Below, in pieces: positions 58,590 through 64,000 of a DNA stretch of 64,000 bases. The stretch is from Pseudomonadota bacterium. Its GTDB lineage: Bacteria > Pseudomonadota > Gammaproteobacteria > Burkholderiales > Rhodocyclaceae. Position 1 is the first letter of the stretch. Every line of letters starts with the position of its first letter. A program made the position numbers and the translations under genes. The stretch is from assembly GCA_018241695.1 (NCBI GenBank), contig JAFEDH010000001.1, forward strand, positions 1 through 64,000, read 5' to 3'. The notes below the pieces were generated by a model. It saw nothing but the letters and a program-made list of their open reading frames with translations, did no database searches and was not told the origin of the DNA.

Positions 58590-59035
58590 TCAGCCCTCGA
58601 ATTCACCCGGACAACGTTGGTCGGGAATAGGGATGGCACACCCCGGACTATCGCCCGTACCTTCGTGGTACGCGGGTGCAGGGTGTGCGGCATCTCCGGG
58701 GTCTATATGCGAATCGCCCGCGTTGCATCGACCTTCCGTTCCGGCGAAAGTCGGTGTCACTCCCTGTAACCGGGACAGGTGTGAAAGAATCCTGGGAATA
58801 TTGTCCGCAAAGGTGGGCTGCAACATCAAAGCCGGAACTGGGGAAAGGAAAGGCTCAAGCATAACCGAGGCTCCATCCACTCCGCTCCCAAATGTGCCGG
58901 AACGGTTTCCGGAGATTCGCAGTGGCTCCTGACGTATTTTTTGGTTTTACCAACGTAATCCGGCAAACCGGCGATCCTGGATCGTATCCTCACCCGGAAC
59001 GCACAAACATCACTCTCTCCTCCTCCAATCCGCCC
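58590..59035. other. Intergenic region with nested palindromes
   Basis: This 446-bp gap between a diguanylate cyclase gene (minus) and nnrS (plus) holds no convincing gene. At 58636-58688, outer arms GCACACCC/GGGTGTGC enclose an inner hairpin CGTACC-TTCGT-GGTACG. At about 58736-58760 there is a TTCCGGCGAAAGTCGG string resembling degenerate betaproteobacterial REP-type repeats. The rest must contain the nnrS promoter; no FNR or NsrR box is evident to me. Confidence 0.45.
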
Positions 59036-60229
59036 ATGGCACCCATCCTCTCCTTGCCCCCGACGCATCCCTCCTCCCCTACGGGAGGCATTCTTTCCCC
59101 GCAGCATGCCCTGTGGAGCCTGGGATTGCGCCCGTTCTACCTCGGTGCGGCGATTTTTAGTGCCATCGTGATGCTGCTCTGGATCGCCGCCTACGTCGGT
59201 AACCTCCACAGCCACCTCGATCACCCCTACTGGCATGCCCATGAAATGATCTTCGGCTATGCCTTTGCCGTGGTGGTGGGTTTTCTCTTTGCCGCCGTGC
59301 GCAACTGGACCGGTTATCCGACCCCACGCCGGGGGGCTTTGATGGCAATTTTCGGGCTCTGGCTCGCCGCCCGCATCCTGCTACCGTTCTCTCCATCGCT
59401 GAGTCTCGGGGCCGACCTGGCCTTTGCCGTTGCCGCCGCCCTGGGTATTGCCCGATCCCTGTGGCAGGCGAAAAACTACCGCAATGCCTTCTTCGTTGCC
59501 CTGCTGCTGGGTATCGGCGGGGCCAACCTGCTCTTTCACCTGGGCATTGCCGGCAGGCTCGGGTTCCCGATCGGCAAGAGCCTGCATCTTGCGCTGGATC
59601 TGATCCTGATCATCATGGCCGTCATGGGTGGCCGGGTGATCCCCATGTTTACCGCACGCGGCCTCAACCGCAACAACATTGGCGCACCCCGCTGGCTGAT
59701 GCGACTTGCCATCACCCTGTTGCCCCTCCTCGCCCTCGCCACCGCGCTGGATGCTCCTCCATTGCTGCAGGCCACACTCGCCCTTCTCGCCTGCCTCACG
59801 CATGGCGCCTGCCTGCTCCACTGGCAACCCTGGCAGACGCGGCATACTCCCCTGCTCTGGGTACTCCATGCCGCCTATGCCTGGATTCCCCTGCATCTGG
59901 GGTTGCGTGCCGCCGCCGCGCTGGGCCAGGTGCCGGACAGCCTCGCGGTTCATGCGCTCACGGTTGGCGCCCTGGGAACGCTGACCCTGGGAATGATGAC
60001 CCGCACCACCCGCGGCCATACCGGCCAGCCGCTACGGGTCGGTCGGCTCGAAGTGGCGATCTATGGCCTGATTCAAGCCGCTGCGGCTGTCCGTGTGCTG
60101 CTGCCAGGATTGATCCCTGCAACCTATACGGCCGCCATCACGCTCTCGGGCCTGCTATGGACGGCCGCCTTCGTGCTGTTTGTTGCCGGTTACTGGGCAT
60201 TCCTCGTCAAATCGGATGCCTATCCGTAA
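59036..60229 (+). CDS. nnrS: NnrS family membrane protein
   Basis: The 397-aa protein has about twelve hydrophobic segments and the family features LGLRPFYLGAAIFS, HPYWHAHEMIFGYAFAVVVGF, GGRVIPMFTARGLN and GMMTRTTRGHTGQPL, with several conserved His that may bind heme or copper. NnrS is associated with nitric-oxide/nitrosative-stress tolerance in denitrifiers. The start MAPILSLPP is preferred; the frame is open 48 codons upstream but without family resemblance. No denitrification genes are in the window. Confidence 0.92.
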   Translation: MAPILSLPPTHPSSPTGGILSPQHALWSLGLRPFYLGAAIFSAIVMLLWIAAYVGNLHSHLDHPYWHAHEMIFGYAFAVVVGFLFAAVRNWTGYPTPRRGALMAIFGLWLAARILLPFSPSLSLGADLAFAVAAALGIARSLWQAKNYRNAFFVALLLGIGGANLLFHLGIAGRLGFPIGKSLHLALDLILIIMAVMGGRVIPMFTARGLNRNNIGAPRWLMRLAITLLPLLALATALDAPPLLQATLALLACLTHGACLLHWQPWQTRHTPLLWVLHAAYAWIPLHLGLRAAAALGQVPDSLAVHALTVGALGTLTLGMMTRTTRGHTGQPLRVGRLEVAIYGLIQAAAAVRVLLPGLIPATYTAAITLSGLLWTAAFVLFVAGYWAFLVKSDAYP

Positions 60230-60297
60230 GGCGCAGGACGGTAGTTCGCCGTACCGCGGGTAATGCGGTCTGGGTCGCGTCCCGAAACCAGCGATCA

Positions 60298-60504
60298 TCA
60301 CCCTGGCGGTACGGCGCCGAAGCGCGCACGAAACCAGTCATCCAGCATGTGTTTTTCGTAGCGCAGCGGATCATCCGCAGGATAGGAGTTGATGTGTTCG
60401 AGATAATTCATGTCGACCACAACCTCGGTACCCTGCTTCAGCACCTTATGGTCCTGCTCCAGCGAATAGCTGAGCTTGATGCGTGGCCATGTGGTGTCGG
60501 TCAT
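60298..60504 (-). CDS. C-terminal half of the DUF3016 protein
   Basis: This 68-aa ORF (MTDTTWPRIKLSYS to FGAVPPG) carries the C-terminal DUF3016 signature DDPLRYEKHMLDDWF. Its ATG is an internal methionine of the original gene, 27 bp after the interrupting TGA, with no evident ribosome-binding site, so independent translation is doubtful. Confidence 0.55.
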   Translation of the reverse strand: MTDTTWPRIKLSYSLEQDHKVLKQGTEVVVDMNYLEHINSYPADDPLRYEKHMLDDWFRARFGAVPPG

Positions 60505-60531
60505 GAGAGGTACGTTGTCAAACCGGGGAGA

Positions 60532-60786
60532 TCACCACATTTCGTAGCGCCCCGCCAGATCGATATCGATAATCGAAATCCTGAGGTACTGGTTCGCCGG
60601 CAATACCCTGGATCCCAGTTCCTGCAGGTGGGTCTTCAGCACTTCCATCACCGACGGTTGACGAGGCCGGGGCGCCGGAGCATCGGCGTATTGCTGCGGA
60701 TTGACGAAAGTGACGCTGACTTCGGCCCACGCCGGAAGCGCCAGCAAGGCCAGCACCGCTGCGGCTGAAACGAAAGGGTATCGCAT
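60532..60786 (-). CDS. N-terminal half of the DUF3016 protein
   Basis: This 84-aa ORF has a cleavable signal peptide and the first half of a DUF3016 domain (EVSVTFVNPQQYADAP to IIDIDLAGRYEMW). It would be an exported, truncated protein. DUF3016 has no known function. Confidence 0.6.
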   Translation of the reverse strand: MRYPFVSAAAVLALLALPAWAEVSVTFVNPQQYADAPAPRPRQPSVMEVLKTHLQELGSRVLPANQYLRISIIDIDLAGRYEMW

Positions 60787-60869
60787 GGCTTTCTCCTGTC
60801 CGGGTACACACCGTTGTCGACAAAGCGACGGGGTGAGGGTTCCGGGCGGGAGGTAACGGAAGGATACGC

Positions 60870-60901
60870 ACAAAATGAAACGGGGCGGCCACAGCCGCCC
60901 C
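60870..60901 (-). terminator. Probable terminator after hppA
   Basis: On the minus strand GGGGCGGC-TGTG-GCCGCCCC is followed by GTTTCATTTT, a strong 8-bp stem with a T-rich tail about 50 bp after the hppA stop and before the DUF3016 gene. Confidence 0.7.
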
Positions 60902-60951
60902 ATTGCTACCTCTACCGGCACTTCTGCCGGTTGCCCTGCATTACAAGATGA

Positions 60952-63018
60952 TCAGGCCACCAGCGGCACGATCAGCAGTGCCACGATGTTGATGATCTTG
61001 ATCAGCGGATTGACAGCCGGGCCGGCGGTGTCCTTGTAGGGATCGCCCACGGTGTCACCGGTCACGGCGGCCTTGTGGGCTTCGCTGCCCTTGCCACCGA
61101 AATTGCCGTCCTCGATGTATTTCTTTGCGTTATCCCAGGCTCCACCACCGGTGGTCATCGAGATCGCCACGAAAAGGCCGGTAACGATGGTTCCCATCAG
61201 CACGCCCCCCAGCGCCTGGACCCCGGCCTCGGCGCCCATCAGGACGCGAATACCGAAGGCCGTGACCACGGGTACCAGCACGGGTAGCAGAGAGGGCACC
61301 ATCATTTCCTTGATCGCGGCACGGGTCAGCATGTCCACACAGGTGCCATATTCCGGCTTGGCCGTGCCTTCCATGATGCCCTTGATTTCCTTGAACTGGC
61401 GACGGACTTCCACCACCACGGCGCCGGCGGAACGACCGACGGCCTCCATGGCCATGGCGCCAAAGAGATAGGGAATCAGGCCACCAATGAAAAGACCGAT
61501 GATGACCGCCGGATTGGACAGGTCGAAGGAGAAATGCTTGCCCATGCCTTCCAGTCCGTGAGTGAAATCGGCGAACAGCACCAGCGCGGCAAGGCCGGCG
61601 GATCCGATGGCATAGCCCTTGGTCACGGCCTTGGTGGTATTGCCCACGGCATCCAGCGGATCGGTGACGGCGCGCACGCTATCGGGCAACTCCGCCATCT
61701 CGGCAATACCGCCGGCATTGTCGGTGATGGGGCCATAAGCATCCAGCGCAACGATGATCCCAGCCATGGAGAGCATGGAGGTGGCAGCGATCGCGATACC
61801 GTAGAGCCCCCCCAGGGTGTAGGAACCCCAGATTGCGGCACATACGGCCAGCACGGGCCAGGCGGTAGCCTTCATCGAAACGCCGAGACCGGCGATGATG
61901 TTGGTGCCATGGCCGGTGGTGGAAGCCTCGGCCACGTGCCTGACCGGCGCATATTCGGTTCCGGTGTAGTACTCGGTGATGTACACCATGAGACCGGTCA
62001 GCACCAGGCCGATCACCGCGGTGCTGTAGATCGCCACGGGGCTGATGATCGTGCCGTCAGCCGCAGTCAGTCCACCGGGAAGTATCCAGGTGGTCAGGGG
62101 ATAAAACGCGATCAGGGCCAGAACACCGGCGACCGCCAGGCCCTTGTAAAGAGCGTTCATGATCTTGCCGCCGGGCGATGCCTTGACAAAGAAGGCGCCG
62201 ACGATGGAAGCAATGATGGAAAAGCCCCCCAGTACCAGCGGATACAGCACAGCCGCATCACTGTGGTACATAAGTGCGCCCAGCAGCATGGTTGCCACGG
62301 TGGTGACCGCATAGGTTTCGAACAGGTCGGCAGCCATGCCGGCACAGTCACCCACGTTGTCGCCCACATTGTCGGCGATCACCGCCGGGTTGCGTGGATC
62401 ATCCTCGGGAATACCCGCTTCGACCTTGCCCACCAGATCGGCACCCACATCAGCGCCCTTGGTGAAGATGCCGCCACCCAGGCGGGCGAAGATGGAAATC
62501 AGCGAGGAGCCGAATCCCAGACCCACCAGGGGATGCAGCAGATGATCGAGGCTGACCGCATCGCCGGCGCTGTGCCTGAGCCAGCCGTAGTAACCTGCGA
62601 CACCAAGCAATCCGAGGCCCACCACCAGCATGCCGGTGATCGCGCCGCCGCGGAAAGCCACATTGAGCGCGGGAGTCACACCTCCGCGCGCGGCCTCGGC
62701 GGTACGCACGTTGGCACGAACCGAAACATTCATGCCGATATAGCCGGCCGCACCGGAGAGCACGGCACCGATCACGAAACCGATGGCGGTCTTGGGATCC
62801 AGGAAATACCCGATCAGAACCGCGAGGACGATCCCGACGATCCCGATGGTGGTGTACTGGCGGTTCAGATAGGCTTGGGCGCCTTCCTGTACGGCGGCAG
62901 CGATCTCCTGCATGCGCTCGTTGCCGGCCGGTTGGGCCAGTATCCACTGGCTTGAAATGGCGCCGTAGGCAATCGCCAGAATGGCGCAGCCCAGCGCGAA
63001 CATCAGTCCTGTTGTCAT
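60952..63018 (-). CDS. hppA: K(+)-insensitive H(+)-translocating pyrophosphatase
   Basis: The 688-aa integral-membrane pyrophosphatase couples PPi hydrolysis to proton export. It has about 16 membrane segments, the PPi-binding [20 protein letters not shown] and [16 protein letters not shown], and a C-terminal [19 protein letters not shown]. The segment [17 protein letters not shown] has Lys where K+-dependent enzymes have Ala (GNTTAA), indicating the K+-independent class. The start [10 protein letters not shown] follows GGAG; an upstream extension to 63057 is rejected. It lies 109 bp downstream of the PPi-phosphofructokinase gene on the same strand. Confidence 0.96.
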   Translation of the reverse strand: MTTGLMFALGCAILAIAYGAISSQWILAQPAGNERMQEIAAAVQEGAQAYLNRQYTTIGIVGIVLAVLIGYFLDPKTAIGFVIGAVLSGAAGYIGMNVSVRANVRTAEAARGGVTPALNVAFRGGAITGMLVVGLGLLGVAGYYGWLRHSAGDAVSLDHLLHPLVGLGFGSSLISIFARLGGGIFTKGADVGADLVGKVEAGIPEDDPRNPAVIADNVGDNVGDCAGMAADLFETYAVTTVATMLLGALMYHSDAAVLYPLVLGGFSIIASIVGAFFVKASPGGKIMNALYKGLAVAGVLALIAFYPLTTWILPGGLTAADGTIISPVAIYSTAVIGLVLTGLMVYITEYYTGTEYAPVRHVAEASTTGHGTNIIAGLGVSMKATAWPVLAVCAAIWGSYTLGGLYGIAIAATSMLSMAGIIVALDAYGPITDNAGGIAEMAELPDSVRAVTDPLDAVGNTTKAVTKGYAIGSAGLAALVLFADFTHGLEGMGKHFSFDLSNPAVIIGLFIGGLIPYLFGAMAMEAVGRSAGAVVVEVRRQFKEIKGIMEGTAKPEYGTCVDMLTRAAIKEMMVPSLLPVLVPVVTAFGIRVLMGAEAGVQALGGVLMGTIVTGLFVAISMTTGGGAWDNAKKYIEDGNFGGKGSEAHKAAVTGDTVGDPYKDTAGPAVNPLIKIINIVALLIVPLVA

Positions 63019-63127
63019 GCACTCCTCCAAAATATTTGAACAGACTGGCGGCAACACCGCCTCTTAGCTACCGGCCACCGCCGCGCCATCCCCGGCCCGG
63101 CGGCAACCTGTATTTCTCCCTGCCCGG

Positions 63128-64000
63128 TCAGATCGTGAAACCTCCGGACAATTTGCGGGTAACAGAAGCGTTCCGCAACCGCCCGTAATCGGGCAGGCCG
63201 TTGCGGAACGGAGGGAAATCCTCACCCGAGATCAACGGGGTCAGATAGCGGCGGCAGGCTTCGGTGATGCCGAAACCATCGGCACTGATGAACTCGCGCG
63301 GCATTTTCTTTTCAACGTTGGCCACATCCTTCAATTCGGCGACGCCAATTTCCCATCGATAGGGATTCTCGCTGGCGCGAACGATGGTGGGCATCACCGC
63401 GTTGCGCCCCTGTACCGCCAGTTCCACGGCGGCCTTCCCCACCGCATACGCCTGCTCCACATCGGTTGCGGAAGCGATGTGGCGGGCGCTGCGCTGCAGG
63501 TAATCGGCCAGTGCCCAGTGATATTTATGTCCCAGCTTGTCCTTGATGAGCTGGGCAACGATCTGCCCCACCCCGCCCAGCTGGGAATGGCCGAAGGCAT
63601 CCTTGCCGCCGGACTCGGCCATCAGCGCCCCGCCGGCATCGAGCAATCCTTCCGAAACACCGATGCAGCAATATCCAAAGCGATCCACGCAGTCCTGTAC
63701 ACGGGCAAGAAAACGGGGCTCATCGAAAGGCACTTCGGGAAACAGCAGGATATGTGGAGCGTCACCCTCCTGCTCCGCCGCCAGACCACAGGCGGCCGTG
63801 ATCCAGCCGGCATGCCGGCCCATCACTTCGAGAACGAAAATCTTGGTCGACGTCCTGGCCATGGAAGCCACATCCAGGCCGGCCTCGCGCATCGAGGTGG
63901 CAACGTACTTCGCAACCGACCCGAATCCGGGACAGTTGTCAGTCACGGGAAGATCGTTATCCACCGTTTTGGGGATGCCGACGCAGACGACCGGGTAACC
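63128..64000 (-). CDS. pfp: PPi-dependent 6-phosphofructokinase (5' end outside the window)
   Basis: This is the C-terminal part (about 290 codons), open to the right edge; the N-terminus lies beyond base 64000. The edge sequence reads GIPKTVDNDLPVTD, where Lys in PKTxDND (instead of Gly in ATP-PFK PGTxDND) marks the PPi-dependent type. VLEVMGRHAGWITAACGLA is the next conserved motif. The enzyme interconverts fructose-6-phosphate and fructose-1,6-bisphosphate reversibly with PPi. It is paired with hppA, as in several methylotrophs and nitrifiers. Confidence 0.92.
   Translation of the reverse strand, partial: GYPVVCVGIPKTVDNDLPVTDNCPGFGSVAKYVATSMREAGLDVASMARTSTKIFVLEVMGRHAGWITAACGLAAEQEGDAPHILLFPEVPFDEPRFLARVQDCVDRFGYCCIGVSEGLLDAGGALMAESGGKDAFGHSQLGGVGQIVAQLIKDKLGHKYHWALADYLQRSARHIASATDVEQAYAVGKAAVELAVQGRNAVMPTIVRASENPYRWEIGVAELKDVANVEKKMPREFISADGFGITEACRRYLTPLISGEDFPPFRNGLPDYGRLRNASVTRKLSGGFTI

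Larger units (their letters stand above)
60298..60786 (-). pseudogene. DUF3016-family exported protein interrupted by one in-frame TGA
   Basis: Two ORFs in the same frame together make one DUF3016-like protein. The N-terminal part has a signal peptide (MRYPFVSAAAVLALLALPAWA) and DIDLAGRYEMW. Then comes TGA (60532-60534). The frame continues SPRFDNVPL and through RIKLSYSL, DDPLRYEKHMLDDWF to the stop. Joined, the reading is 162 codons including the TGA, the expected size. There is no frameshift. The likeliest cause is a recent nonsense mutation (for example CGA to TGA, Arg being plausible there); sequencing error and read-through are alternatives. Confidence 0.75.

Noticed and set aside
58590..58880. 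96-codon minus-strand frame before the diguanylate cyclase
   Set aside because: It runs through the nested palindromes, lacks a ribosome-binding site and has low-complexity, unfamiliar sequence; treated as non-coding.
61534..62955. 473-codon open frame opposite hppA
   Set aside because: Gly/His/Asp/Gln-rich composition typical of the reverse complement of a membrane protein gene; no motif.

Overview
The window looks like a chromosomal segment of a GC-rich betaproteobacterium, broadly of the Nitrosomonadales/Rhodocyclales type. The main evidence is gene order: leuC-entericidin-leuD-leuB-asd-fimV-truA-trpF-trpB-trpA-accD-folC-SPOR-cvpA-purF-metZ, trxA-rho-rpmE, orn-M48 peptidase-rsgA, and thrS-infC-rpmI-rplT-pheS-pheT-ihfA-merR. 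The assignment is inferred from family recognition and synteny; no database search was run.

Layout. 1-291 (minus): a strong promoter and boxA-like leader of an rRNA operon whose 16S gene would lie beyond base 1. 292-18849 (minus): one long colinear run, from a WYL regulator back to leuC, covering leucine, aspartate-family, tryptophan, folate, purine and methionine synthesis, malonyl-CoA synthesis, tRNA pseudouridylation and the FimV polar hub. 18939-22284 (minus): an MFS transporter, aroC, a CBS protein and a ferredoxin. 22475-30303 (mostly plus): trxA, rho, rpmE, an ArnT-like glycosyltransferase, a PaiB-like protein, orn (minus), an M48 protease, rsgA and a small exported protein. 30415-35025 (minus): a diguanylate cyclase, a CbiM-like membrane protein, a BktB-type thiolase, a CobD/CbiB-family protein and a Nudix hydrolase. 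35054-38331: a glutamine amidotransferase, a DegT-fold enzyme with His at the PLP-lysine position, and a divergent AraC regulator.

38332-41045 is a small accessory island next to tRNA-Pro(GGG). It holds the C-terminal remnant of a type I restriction HsdR subunit and a tightly overlapping three-gene operon: Xre/DUF2384 antitoxin, RES toxin, and an Abi_C abortive-infection-like protein. A 9-bp direct repeat lies just outside each end.

41359-48761 (minus) is the translation block. 48926-50633 holds a TIM-barrel protein and an SDR protein. 50644-57355 appears to be one ArsR-controlled module. Leftward it contains a membrane fusion protein, an RND pump, a DUF2892 protein, thioredoxin 2 and a methyltransferase; rightward it contains ArsR, a second DUF2892 protein and an AhpD-like protein. 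A single inverted repeat sits over both start regions. 57420-60229 holds a second diguanylate cyclase and NnrS. 60298-60786 is a DUF3016 gene interrupted by one in-frame TGA. 60952-64000 (minus) holds a K+-independent H+-pumping pyrophosphatase and the 3' part of a PPi-dependent phosphofructokinase, a pair for pyrophosphate-based energy metabolism.

Most interesting candidates: the antitoxin-RES-Abi_C operon, the ArsR redox/efflux module, the interrupted DUF3016 gene, the His-for-Lys DegT enzyme, and an interleaved inverted-repeat leader before the CbiM-like gene.
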